Of a stretch of DNA of 64,000 nt, positions 1 through 8,485 are shown piece by piece (the stretch's first letter is position 1; each line of letters begins with the position of its first letter). Under the pieces are notes generated by a model. It was not told where the DNA came from and ran no database searches. It was given only the letters and a program-made list of their open reading frames with translations. Source of the stretch: SLRI01 sp964402505 (GTDB lineage Bacteria; Pseudomonadota; Alphaproteobacteria; Geminicoccales; Geminicoccaceae); assembly GCA_964402505.1 (NCBI GenBank), contig CAYOCP010000018.1, positions 33,114-97,113 of the forward strand, read 5' to 3'. The position numbers were made by a program, and so were the translations under genes.

Positions 1-320
1 TGGATGACCCTGACGTCGCCCGTTTCGGCATCGACCCGCTCGAGACGACCGCCCGTGTAATCCGTCGCCTGCACGGTCGGACGCACACCCTCGGAGTCGG
101 TGTGGAACTCGAACCCGCCGTTATTGGCGACATAAAATGCTCCGCCCGGTCCCATCGCCAGCCCGTTCGGTCCGCCGCCCGGCTCGGCCAGCACCCGCTT
201 CCCGCCATCGATGTCGACCACCGTGACCGTTCGCCGGGCGATCTCGACCAGCGCCACGCCGCCGTCGGGAAGCGCCACCGGACCTTCGGGGAACAGCAAG
301 CCACTGGCCAACTCGCGCAT
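1..320 (-). CDS. SMP-30/gluconolactonase family protein, N-terminal part (runs off the window)
   Basis: About 106 N-terminal residues are visible; the rest lies beyond base 1. The start is taken as ATG at 320. A GTG four codons upstream (332) is also in frame. The product shows an FPEGP motif near residue 10, which carries the metal-binding Glu in this family. It also has GGGPNGLAMGPGGAFYVANNGG-like spacing (Asn-Gly and Asn-Asn-Gly-Gly), typical of the first two blades of SMP-30/LRE six-bladed propellers. Family members are metal-dependent lactonases acting on sugar lactones or related esters; the substrate cannot be told from this fragment. It is divergent from the sarcosine oxidase operon, with 158 bases between the two starts that presumably hold promoters for both. 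Confidence 0.75.
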   Translation of the reverse strand, partial: MRELASGLLFPEGPVALPDGGVALVEIARRTVTVVDIDGGKRVLAEPGGGPNGLAMGPGGAFYVANNGGFEFHTDSEGVRPTVQATDYTGGRLERVDAETGDVRVI

Positions 321-478
321 GGGCGACTCCACCGTCGATGACCCGGCGCTCGGTGCGAGCCCCGGGCATTGCTTCAGGGAACGTATTCCGCCGAGGGTGG
401 CGGGAGCAAGCTCGCCGATACGGAGCTTTCCCCATGCCTCACCCTGCGCTACCGAAGGGCTGAAGGGGAGAGGGGGCT

Positions 479-1729
479 TTGCGCTATTCGGTCTGGAGCC
501 TGATCCGCCAGGGGCTCGACGGCAATCGCGGTTGGCCGGAGGCGTGGCGCCATGCGGCGCCGAAGGACAGCTATGACGTGGTCCTCGTCGGCGGCGGTGG
601 GCACGGTCTCGCCACCGCCTACTATCTCGCCGCGCTGCACGGCATCGCCGACGTGGCAGTGCTCGAGAAGGCCTGGATCGGCGGCGGCAACACCGGCCGC
701 AACACCACCACCATCCGCTCGAACTACCTCCTCCCGAACAACGTGCCCTTCTACGAGCACAGCCTGAAGCTCTGGGAGGGCCTGAGCCGGACGCTCGACT
801 TCAACGTCATGTTCAGCCAGCGCGGCGTGCTCAATCTCTGCCATTCCGATGCCCAGCGCGACGCTTTCGCGAGGCGTGGCAATGCGATGCTGGCGATGGG
901 CGCCGATGCCGAGCTTCTGGATCGGGACGAGGTCCGGGCGATGGTTCCCGGGCTCGACCTCGACAATGCCCGCTTTCCCATCACCGGCGGCCTTTTGCAG
1001 CGCCGCGCCGGCACGGCCCGGCACGATGCCGTCGCCTGGGGCTATGCGCGGGCGGCCTCGGCTCTGGGCGTCGACATCGTCGAGGATTGCGAGGTGACCG
1101 GCATGGTCCGCGACGGCGACCGCATCAGCGCGCTCGAGACCACCCGCGGCGTCATCAAGGCCGGCAGGATCGGCATTGCGGTCGCCGGCAACAGCTCGAG
1201 GCTCGCCGCCATGGCCGGGCTTCGTCTGCCCATCGAGACGCATGTGCTGCAGGCCTTTGTGAGCGAGGGCCTGAAGCCCTGGCTCGACACCGTCGTGAGC
1301 TTCGGCGCCGGGCATTTCTACATCACCCAGTCCGACAAGGGCGGTCTGGTCTTCGGCGGCGACATCGATGGCTACAATTCATACGCTCAGCGCGGCAACC
1401 TTCCTTTGGTCGAGCAGGTGGCGGCGGGGGCGGTGGCACTCTTTCCGGCGCTCGGTCGGATCCGCATTCTTCGCTCCTGGGGCGGGCTCGTCGACATGAC
1501 GATGGACGGCAGCCCGATCATCTGCCGTCTGCCCCTGGCCAATCTCTATCTGAACGGCGGCTGGTGCTATGGCGGCTTCAAGGCGATCCCCGCCTCGGGC
1601 TGGTGCTTCGCCCACGCTTTGGCGCGGGACGAGCCGCATCCCCTGACCGCGCCCTTTTCGCTCGAGCGTTTCGCCACCGGACGCTTGATCGACGAGCGCG
1701 GCGCGGGCCCGCGACCCGACCTGCATTGA
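479..1729 (+). CDS. soxB: Sarcosine oxidase, beta subunit (heterotetrameric)
   Basis: This is the catalytic flavoprotein of heterotetrameric sarcosine oxidase, which oxidatively demethylates sarcosine to glycine and passes the one-carbon unit to tetrahydrofolate, making H2O2. The 416-residue length is normal. The N-terminus (RYSVWSLIRQGL, then WPEAWR) is characteristic of SoxB. An ADP-binding VGGGGHG lies at residues 37-43, followed by a GNTGRNTT segment. His182 in TARHDAV matches the position of the covalent FMN histidine in the Corynebacterium enzyme; that match is from memory of the family. The start is TTG at 479, behind a strong GGGGAGAGG ribosome site. It is the first gene of soxB-soxD-soxA-soxG, and soxD follows after 19 bases. 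Confidence 0.95.
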   Translation: MRYSVWSLIRQGLDGNRGWPEAWRHAAPKDSYDVVLVGGGGHGLATAYYLAALHGIADVAVLEKAWIGGGNTGRNTTTIRSNYLLPNNVPFYEHSLKLWEGLSRTLDFNVMFSQRGVLNLCHSDAQRDAFARRGNAMLAMGADAELLDRDEVRAMVPGLDLDNARFPITGGLLQRRAGTARHDAVAWGYARAASALGVDIVEDCEVTGMVRDGDRISALETTRGVIKAGRIGIAVAGNSSRLAAMAGLRLPIETHVLQAFVSEGLKPWLDTVVSFGAGHFYITQSDKGGLVFGGDIDGYNSYAQRGNLPLVEQVAAGAVALFPALGRIRILRSWGGLVDMTMDGSPIICRLPLANLYLNGGWCYGGFKAIPASGWCFAHALARDEPHPLTAPFSLERFATGRLIDERGAGPRPDLH

Positions 1730-1748
1730 CCTGGGCGAGATTCTGCAG

Positions 1749-2015
1749 TTGCGCATTACCTGTCCATACTGCGGCTCACGCGGCCTCGCAGAGTTCGCCC
1801 AAGGCGGTGATGCGATGCCGGTGCGGCCGGATGCCGAAACCGACGCGGCGACGTGGATCGAGTTCGTTTACTTCCGTGACAATCCGAGGGGCGTTCACGC
1901 CGAGCTCTGGCAGCATGTGCTGGGCTGCCGGGCATGGCTCGTGGTGATCCGTGACACGGGCAGCCATGCCGTGATCCGGGTCGAGCCCGCGAGCGGTTTT
2001 CGGCGGCAGCGATGA
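1749..2015 (+). CDS. soxD: Sarcosine oxidase, delta subunit
   Basis: Small zinc-binding structural subunit of heterotetrameric sarcosine oxidase, 88 residues, the usual size. Cys5 and Cys8 (CPYCG) with His56 and Cys60 (HVLGC) form the expected Zn site. The segment FVYFRDNPRG followed by ELWQHVLGCRAW is diagnostic of SoxD. The start codon is TTG at 1749, chosen because it places CPYC at the very N-terminus as in homologues. The stop overlaps the soxA start by 4 bases (ATGA), indicating translational coupling. Confidence 0.95.
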   Translation: MRITCPYCGSRGLAEFAQGGDAMPVRPDAETDAATWIEFVYFRDNPRGVHAELWQHVLGCRAWLVVIRDTGSHAVIRVEPASGFRRQR

Positions 2016-4984
2016 GCCCCGACGTCTGTCGGCTCCGGTCGGGTGGGCGGATCGACCGCCAGACCCGCCAGGCCTTCACCTTCGACGGGCGTCGGCTCGA
2101 AGGGTATGCCGGCGACACGCTGGCCTCGGCGCTGCTCGCCAACGGCATCCGAATGATCGGCCGCAGCTTCAAGTATCACCGTCCGCGCGGCCTCGTGGGG
2201 TTCGGCGTCGAGGAGCCCAACGGCCTCGTGACCATCGGCCGAGGTGCTTCGGCGGAACCCAATACGAGGGCCACCATGGTCGAGCTCCGGGGTGGTCTCG
2301 AGGCCTTCCCGCAGAACTGCTGGCCCAGTCTCTCCTTCGACCTGCAGGCGGCCAGCGGACTGGCCGGCCGCTTCCTCGGCGCCGGCTTCTACTACAAGAC
2401 CTTCAAATGGCCGCCTGCTGCCTGGACGACCGTCTACGAGAAGCTGATCCGTCGCGCCGCCGGACTCGGGCGGGCGAGTCACGCGCCGGACCCGGATCGT
2501 TACGACAAGAGCTTTGCTTTCGCCGACATGCTGATCATCGGCGGCGGCCCGGCCGGGCTCATGGCGGCTTTGGTTGCCGGCCGGGCCGGTGCCAGGGTGA
2601 TCCTCGCCGACGAGATGCCGGCATTCGGCGGCCGCCTTCGGCACGAGGATCGGCGCATCGACGGGCGAAATGCGTTGAACTGGATCGGCAAGGCCGAGCA
2701 CGAGCTCGAGGCTCTCGGGAACGTGACCCTGCTCCGCCGCACGACGGTGTTCGGCGCCTATGATCACGGTACGTTCGGCGCCTTGCAGCATCTTCCTGAC
2801 GATGACGGCAGGCTGCCGCGTCAGCGCTTCTGGCAGGTCAACGCCAGAACCGGGGTTCTGGCGACAGGTGCGATCGAGCGGAGCGTGGCGTTCGCCGACA
2901 ACGATCTGCCCGGCGTGATGCTCGCCTCCGCGGCGCGCGGCTATCTCTTCGAGCAGGCGGTGGTCGCCGGATGGCGGCCTATCGTCTTCACCACCAACAG
3001 CAGCGGCCATGCCGCCGCTCTGGACCTTCTGCACGCGGGCGTTGCCGTGCAGGCCGTGATCGACAGCGGTCCCTTGTACGATTCGGCGGCCGCGCGCGGC
3101 CTGCACGATGCCGATGTTCCGGTCTTTCGCCACGCCGTGGTCGAGCGGGCGCTGGGCGGCCGGGCGGTCGAGGGCGTGGTGATGCGCGACGAGCTGGGCG
3201 GGCGGCGCGAGCTCGCCTGCGATCAGCTTTTGGTCAGCGGCGGCTGGAACCCCACCCTGCACCTCGCGGCGCATCAGGGCGGGCGGCCGCATTGGGATCC
3301 GAAGATCGCGGCTTTCCTGCCGCCGAGCGCATCCGACATCATGGTGCCGGTCGGGGCGGCCCTGGGCCATTTTGCGCTCGACGATTGCCTTGCAGACGGA
3401 GCCAATGCCGCGGTCGACCTCTGCCGTCGACTCGACCGACCGGCACGCACGCCGACCTTGCCGGCGACGGACGAGAGCGAGCCCTACCGGATCAGCCCGC
3501 TCTTTGCCGTGGAGGAGATGGGAGGTATCGGGGCCAAGGCTTTCGTCGATCTGCAGAACGACGTAACGGTTGCAGATATCCGTCAGGCGGCGGCCGAGGG
3601 CTACCGGAGCATCGAGCACGCCAAGCGCTACACCACGCTCGGCATGGCGACGGACCAGGGCAAAACGATGGGCGTCACCGGCCTGGGCGTCCTGGCCGAG
3701 ATGCTGGCCCGGCCCATCGGCGAGATGGGAACGCCCGGCTTTCGTCCGCCCTACACGCCCGTTGCGATCGGCGCTTTGGCGCATCATCACCGGGGTCGGC
3801 ATTTCGCACCCACCCGCAAGACGCCGTTGCACGCCGCCCAGGCCGGGCGCGGTGCCGTGTTCCTCGAGACCGGGCCCTGGCTGCGTGCCCGCTACCTGCC
3901 GCGATCGGGCGAGGATATGAGCGCGGCGTCGCGGCGCGAGGTCCTGACAGCACGTGCCGGCGTCGGCCTCGTCGACGTCAGCCCGCTCGGCAAGATCGAG
4001 ATGGCGGGCGCCGATGCACGAGCTTTCATCGAGCGGCTCTACTGCAACGGCATGGCGACGCTGCGACCCGGTCGCGCGCGCTACGGCCTGATGATGCGAG
4101 AGGACGGGATCGTTCTGGACGATGGCACCGTCTGGTGCTTCGGAGCCGGGCATTTCATGCTGACGACGACCACCGCCAATGCGGATCTGGTGCTCAGCCA
4201 TATGGAGCTCCTCCATCAGCATCACTGGCCGGATTTCGACGTTCAGCTGGCCTCCGTCGGCGAGCAATGGGCCGGCCTCGCGGTGGTCGGGCCGCAGTCA
4301 CGTGCCGTTCTGCGAAGGATCGTCGACGCGCCGGCACTCGACGATGCGGCCTTTCCCTACATGGCCGTGGCCGAGGGACGAATCGGCGACGTGATCTGCC
4401 GGGTTGCCCGAATCAGCTTCTCCGGCGAGCGGGCCTACGAGGTCCTTGTGCCAGCGGGCCACGCCGAAGCGCTGCTCGACTGCCTGCTCGAGGCCGGTGC
4501 CATGGACGGCATCGTCCTCTACGGGCTCGAGGCCATGGGCATCATGCGGATCGAGAAGGGCCATGTCGGAGGGCCCGAACTGGACGGCAGAACCACGCCT
4601 CGGGATCTTGGGCTCGAGCGGATGCAGAGCCGACGGAAGTCCTATGTCGGCTCCATGCTTGCCGACCGGCCTGGGCTGGTCGAGCCTGAGCGCCCGATCC
4701 TTGTCGGATTGGTGCCGGTCGATCATGGTGATCGGCTGCGCGCCGGCGCGCTTCTGGTTCTGGAGGGTGCGCCGGCCGAGCAGGCGAATGTTCAAGGTCA
4801 CGTCACCTCGATCGCCTGGAGCCCGAGTCTCGGCCACGAGATCGCCTTGGGCTTTCTCGCCGACGGCCGGAAGCGCCACGGCCAGCGTGTCGACGCGGTC
4901 TTTCCCCTCGGGCGGGAGAGGGTGACAGTCGAGGTGCGTGAATCCTGCTTCCTCGATCCGAAAGGGGAACGGTTGCGTGGTTGA
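2012..4984 (+). CDS. soxA: Sarcosine oxidase, alpha subunit
   Basis: Large subunit (990 residues) of heterotetrameric sarcosine oxidase. Residues about 10-100 form a ferredoxin-like fold region (FDGRRLEGYAGDTLASALLANG, then GRSFKYHRPRG). Residues about 170-500 are an NAD-binding pyridine-nucleotide-oxidoreductase-like domain with GGGPAGL beginning at about 177. The C-terminal third, from about 610, is a GcvT-like aminomethyltransferase domain that binds tetrahydrofolate (VGLVDVSPLGKIEM, then LYGLEAMGIMRIEKGH). Length and domain order match the family. The start overlaps the soxD stop by 4 bases and the end overlaps soxG by 8, so all four subunits are coupled. The formaldehyde-level carbon is expected to leave as 5,10-methylene-tetrahydrofolate. 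Confidence 0.96.
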   Translation: MSPDVCRLRSGGRIDRQTRQAFTFDGRRLEGYAGDTLASALLANGIRMIGRSFKYHRPRGLVGFGVEEPNGLVTIGRGASAEPNTRATMVELRGGLEAFPQNCWPSLSFDLQAASGLAGRFLGAGFYYKTFKWPPAAWTTVYEKLIRRAAGLGRASHAPDPDRYDKSFAFADMLIIGGGPAGLMAALVAGRAGARVILADEMPAFGGRLRHEDRRIDGRNALNWIGKAEHELEALGNVTLLRRTTVFGAYDHGTFGALQHLPDDDGRLPRQRFWQVNARTGVLATGAIERSVAFADNDLPGVMLASAARGYLFEQAVVAGWRPIVFTTNSSGHAAALDLLHAGVAVQAVIDSGPLYDSAAARGLHDADVPVFRHAVVERALGGRAVEGVVMRDELGGRRELACDQLLVSGGWNPTLHLAAHQGGRPHWDPKIAAFLPPSASDIMVPVGAALGHFALDDCLADGANAAVDLCRRLDRPARTPTLPATDESEPYRISPLFAVEEMGGIGAKAFVDLQNDVTVADIRQAAAEGYRSIEHAKRYTTLGMATDQGKTMGVTGLGVLAEMLARPIGEMGTPGFRPPYTPVAIGALAHHHRGRHFAPTRKTPLHAAQAGRGAVFLETGPWLRARYLPRSGEDMSAASRREVLTARAGVGLVDVSPLGKIEMAGADARAFIERLYCNGMATLRPGRARYGLMMREDGIVLDDGTVWCFGAGHFMLTTTTANADLVLSHMELLHQHHWPDFDVQLASVGEQWAGLAVVGPQSRAVLRRIVDAPALDDAAFPYMAVAEGRIGDVICRVARISFSGERAYEVLVPAGHAEALLDCLLEAGAMDGIVLYGLEAMGIMRIEKGHVGGPELDGRTTPRDLGLERMQSRRKSYVGSMLADRPGLVEPERPILVGLVPVDHGDRLRAGALLVLEGAPAEQANVQGHVTSIAWSPSLGHEIALGFLADGRKRHGQRVDAVFPLGRERVTVEVRESCFLDPKGERLRG

Positions 4985-5564
4985 TCTGCGCGAGGAGCCG
5001 GCGATCCGACGGACCACAATTGCGACAGCGGATACCTGTTGCCGGATCGTCGAGCGGGGCGGGCTCTGTGCAACCCGGATCATTGCGGCCGAAGGACGGC
5101 AATCGGCAGTGGCGCGCGTCCTCGGGCATGGTCTGCCGGAGCTTCCGAACTCGGCCTTGGAGATCGGCGGGGGAACCCTCTTCTGGCTCAGGCCGCGCGA
5201 CTGGCTGCTCGCTCGCCACGATCCGGCCGGCCGGCGGGGCGGCTTCGCCGTCGATCTGCGCCGCCGCCTCGATGGCATAGCGCTGGCGATCGACCAGAGC
5301 CACGGCCTGGTCGTGCTGCGCCTGACCGGCCCTGCTACGCGCCCTATCCTGCAGAAGGGCATAGACATCGACCTGCATGCGGAAGTGTTCGGACCGGGTG
5401 TCGCCGCGCAGACGGGATTGGCCGGGATGGCTGTGCTCGTCCACGCGGTGGCGGAGGGAACGTTCGACCTTTATGGCTGCCGGTCGTACTGCGAAAGCCT
5501 GCTCGACTGGCTGCTCGAGGCGGGGCGGGAGTGGAATATCGTGATGGAGGCACCGGAGCCGTGA
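4977..5564 (+). CDS. soxG: Sarcosine oxidase, gamma subunit
   Basis: 195-residue gamma subunit, a GcvT/SoxG-like fold that completes the sarcosine oxidase tetramer. The segments LFWLRPRDWLL, VDLRRRLDG and LLDWLLEAGREWN are typical of the family. A GTG start at 4977 is preferred because it lies inside the soxA tail with an 8-base overlap; an ATG at 4938 would give 13 extra residues and a longer overlap. The stop overlaps the start of the following GMC oxidoreductase (GTGA, 4 bases), so that enzyme is probably made from the same message. Confidence 0.9.
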   Translation: MVDLREEPAIRRTTIATADTCCRIVERGGLCATRIIAAEGRQSAVARVLGHGLPELPNSALEIGGGTLFWLRPRDWLLARHDPAGRRGGFAVDLRRRLDGIALAIDQSHGLVVLRLTGPATRPILQKGIDIDLHAEVFGPGVAAQTGLAGMAVLVHAVAEGTFDLYGCRSYCESLLDWLLEAGREWNIVMEAPEP

Positions 5565-7168
5565 GCGAGAGCTTCGACTATGTGATCGTCGGCGCGGGGT
5601 CGGCAGGCTGTGTTCTCGCCAACCGGTTGAGCGCCAATTCCACGACCCGGGTGCTGTTGCTTGAGGCGGGGCCGGAGGATAAAAATCCCTGGATCCACGT
5701 GCCGATCGGCTATTATCGGACGATCTTCAATCCCGCCGTCGCCGGGAGCTTCATGACCGAGCCCGAGCCCGAGCTCGGCGGGCGGAGCATCAACTGGCCG
5801 CGCGGCCGGGTCCTCGGCGGCTCGTCGTCGATCAACGGTCTCGCCTATGTGCGGGGCCAGCCCGAGGATTACGATCACTGGCGCCAGCTCGGCAATCCGG
5901 GCTGGTCCTGGGACGATGTGTTGCCGGCCTTCAAGAAGCTCGAGGACAGCGAGGTCGGGGACGCGCGCATCCGTGGAAAGGGCGGACCCTTGCGGGTTTC
6001 CGGCCCAATCTATCGCTCGCCGCTCATGGATGCCTTCATCGACGCGGCCGAGGCGGCAGGCATCCCGCGCAATCCCGATTATAACGGCGAACGGCAGGAA
6101 GGCGTCGGCTATTTCCAGCTCACGATCAAGGGCGGCAAGCGGTGCAGCGCCGCCGTCGCCTATTTGAAGCCTGCGAGATCGCGAGCCAATCTGCAAGTGG
6201 AGACCGGAGCGCTTGCCACCGGAGTCAGGGTGCGGAACGGGCGGGCGGTAGGGGTGGACTTCCTGAAGGGCGGCGTCGCCCGAAACGTGGAGGTGCGGGG
6301 CGAGGTCGTGCTGGCCGCGGGTGCCATCCAGTCGCCGCATCTGCTCCTGCTCTCCGGGATCGGAAAGGGCGAGGCGCTCCGCTCGCAGGGCATCGCCGCG
6401 GTGCACGATTTGCCCGGCGTCGGCCAGAACCTCCAGGACCACTTCCAGGCACGCGCGGTCTTCCGTTCGCCCTTGCCGGTGACCCTCAACGATGTCGGCA
6501 ACAGCCTCTGGCGGCGCGGTCTCGCCGGACTGCAATGGGGCTTGCTCAAGACCGGACCGCTCACCGTCGGCGCCGGTTGCGTCGCACTCTTCTGGCGGAC
6601 CCGAGAGGAGCTGGCCTCTCCCGACGTGCAGTTCCACGTCATCCCGTTCAGCGCCGAAAAGCCGGGTGAGCCGCTGCACCGCTTTTCGGGCTATACCGTG
6701 TCCGTCTGCCAACTCCGGCCCGAGAGCCGCGGCGAACTGGCCCTCCGCTCGGCGGATCCGGCCGAGCCGCCGTTGATCCGGGCCAATTATCTCACCACCG
6801 AGACCGACCGGCAGACCATGGTCGACGGCATGAAGCTGATTCGCCGGGTGATGGGACAGGCGGCGATGGGCCGCTATCTCGCGGAGGAGGTCGTCCCCGG
6901 CGCCTCTTGTGCGGATGACGCGGCGCTTCTCGATTTCGTCAGAGCCACCGGCGGAACGATCTTCCATCCTTCCGGCACCTGCAAGATGGGTCCGGCGAGC
7001 GACGGCATGGCGGTCGTCGATGCGCGCCTGCGGGTCCACGGCGTCGCGGGCCTGCGAGTAGCCGATGCGTCGATCATGCCGACCGTCGTGTCCGGCAACA
7101 CCAACGGGCCGGTGATCATGATCGGCGAGAAGGCGGCCGAGATGATCCTCGAGGACGCGCGCGGCTGA
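5561..7168 (+). CDS. GMC family oxidoreductase (choline-dehydrogenase-like)
   Basis: 535-residue FAD-dependent alcohol oxidase or dehydrogenase of the glucose-methanol-choline family. The FAD-binding GAGSAG is at residues 11-16, the family signature WPRGRVLGGSSSING is around 76-90, and the second signature GAIQSPHLLLLSGIG is near 255. The catalytic pair fits His469 (HPSGTCKMG) and Asn513 (SGNTNGP), the same spacing as His466/Asn510 of choline oxidase. The GTG start at 5561 is set by the alignment and by the 4-base overlap with soxG. Coupling to sarcosine oxidase suggests a substrate upstream of sarcosine or glycine (choline or another amino alcohol), but the substrate is not proven. No BetB or dimethylglycine enzyme is present here. 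Confidence 0.88.
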   Translation: MSESFDYVIVGAGSAGCVLANRLSANSTTRVLLLEAGPEDKNPWIHVPIGYYRTIFNPAVAGSFMTEPEPELGGRSINWPRGRVLGGSSSINGLAYVRGQPEDYDHWRQLGNPGWSWDDVLPAFKKLEDSEVGDARIRGKGGPLRVSGPIYRSPLMDAFIDAAEAAGIPRNPDYNGERQEGVGYFQLTIKGGKRCSAAVAYLKPARSRANLQVETGALATGVRVRNGRAVGVDFLKGGVARNVEVRGEVVLAAGAIQSPHLLLLSGIGKGEALRSQGIAAVHDLPGVGQNLQDHFQARAVFRSPLPVTLNDVGNSLWRRGLAGLQWGLLKTGPLTVGAGCVALFWRTREELASPDVQFHVIPFSAEKPGEPLHRFSGYTVSVCQLRPESRGELALRSADPAEPPLIRANYLTTETDRQTMVDGMKLIRRVMGQAAMGRYLAEEVVPGASCADDAALLDFVRATGGTIFHPSGTCKMGPASDGMAVVDARLRVHGVAGLRVADASIMPTVVSGNTNGPVIMIGEKAAEMILEDARG

Positions 7169-7228
7169 GCCGCCGTCACCACCTTGCTCCGGTCGGGAAT
7201 CGCGGAGTGTCGCGGTTGGCAGAACCGG

Positions 7229-8389
7229 CTAGCGGCGCCCGATCGCGGCGACGCCCAGGGTGGCGATGCCGAGCGCCAGAACCGGCACGATGAAGAGCGC
7301 CGCGCGCAGGCCGATCATCTCGGCGAGGAGGCCGATCAGTGGCGGTCCCGCGAGAAAGCCCGTGTAGCCGACGGTGGCGACGGCGGCGACGCCCGTCCCC
7401 GGTGGAATCCCTTCCGTGTTGGAAGCTCGACGAAAGGCGATGGGCACGACGGCGGCGAGCCCGGCACCCATTGCCACGAATCCGAGAATCGCCACGATCG
7501 CGGACGACTGCAGCAGGCCCACTATCATGCCGAGGCCAGCCAGGGCCGAGCCTCCCTGCAGGAGGGTGAGCTCGCCGAATCGCTCGCCGAGAGCGTCGGC
7601 GACGAATCGCGTGAGGGTCAGGCCGAGCGAAAAGCCGACGAGGGCGAGAGCCGCCATGCCCGGCGGTGAGTCGAGGACGGTCCGGACATAGACCGCGCTC
7701 CAGTCGGCCGCGGCTCCTTCAGCGAGGAAGGAAGCTGCGGCGATGCACGCCAATGGCCAGATCGGACCCCGTGGTATGGCGAGCAGCTTTTCCGCCGCTT
7801 CGGGAGCGGCGACCGGCCGATCGGACAATCTGGTCATTGTGGCGACGAGTGCGGCAATGGCGAGGCCGCTCGTCAGCGGCAGATGCGCCATGACCGGAAC
7901 GCCGAGCCCGGCAAAGAGGCTGCCCGTCATGCTGCCGACGAGGACCCCCACACCGTACATGCCGTGCAAAGCGGACATGATATTGAAGCCGAGCGCGCGC
8001 TCGATCGCGGCCCCCTTCGCATTCATGGCCACATCCATGGCACCGTTGGCGAAGCCGAGCAGGAACATGGCGAGCGCCAGGCTCCAGATGTCGATGGCGA
8101 AGGCGGGCAGCGCCGCGGCCGTGGCGGTGGCGATGCCCGCGAAAGTCGCGAGCGTGCCGGCGCCCATGCGGCCGACGAGCCGGCCGGTGAACGGCAGGAT
8201 CACCGCGGAGCCGAGCGGCATTCCCATCAAGGTGACGCCGAGTGCACCGTCGCCGAGCTCGAGCGCCTCCTTGGTCGCCGGGATCCGCGTGAACCAGTTG
8301 GCCAGCACGAAACCGTTGGCGATGAAGACGAGGGCTATGGCGCGCGCGGCGGCCGTCGCCGAAAGCGCTCTGAGGCCGTGCAGCAACAT
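7229..8389 (-). CDS. MFS transporter
   Basis: 386-residue integral membrane protein with about twelve hydrophobic segments arranged as two six-helix halves. The central break is a charged loop (SDRPVAAPEAAEK) near residue 190. The layout and the ANWFTRIPATKEALELGDGALG start resemble the YbjJ/fucose-permease-like branch of the major facilitator superfamily. Substrate unknown. The ATG at 8389 is taken as the start. It is convergent with the GMC gene (60-base gap) and divergent from the SelA-like gene (96-base gap), so it appears to be a single-gene unit. Confidence 0.85.
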   Translation of the reverse strand: MLLHGLRALSATAAARAIALVFIANGFVLANWFTRIPATKEALELGDGALGVTLMGMPLGSAVILPFTGRLVGRMGAGTLATFAGIATATAAALPAFAIDIWSLALAMFLLGFANGAMDVAMNAKGAAIERALGFNIMSALHGMYGVGVLVGSMTGSLFAGLGVPVMAHLPLTSGLAIAALVATMTRLSDRPVAAPEAAEKLLAIPRGPIWPLACIAAASFLAEGAAADWSAVYVRTVLDSPPGMAALALVGFSLGLTLTRFVADALGERFGELTLLQGGSALAGLGMIVGLLQSSAIVAILGFVAMGAGLAAVVPIAFRRASNTEGIPPGTGVAAVATVGYTGFLAGPPLIGLLAEMIGLRAALFIVPVLALGIATLGVAAIGRR

Positions 8390-8485
8390 AGTCGATGGCG
8401 GCTCCCGGCCTGCTTGTTCGGTGACGCGAGGGGCTTAGACTGGCACTCCGGCGCTGGCAACGCCGGCTCTTGTTCTGGAGGTTCA

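Noticed and set aside
479..5564. Reading 'sox' as thiosulfate oxidation genes
   Set aside because: The proteins are sarcosine oxidase subunits; no SoxXYZAB cytochrome or sulfur-carrier motifs are present.
7883..8485. In-frame extension of the SelA-like gene by 200 codons upstream
   Set aside because: The extension runs antisense through the MFS gene and has low-complexity composition; ATG at 8486 follows a clear ribosome site.
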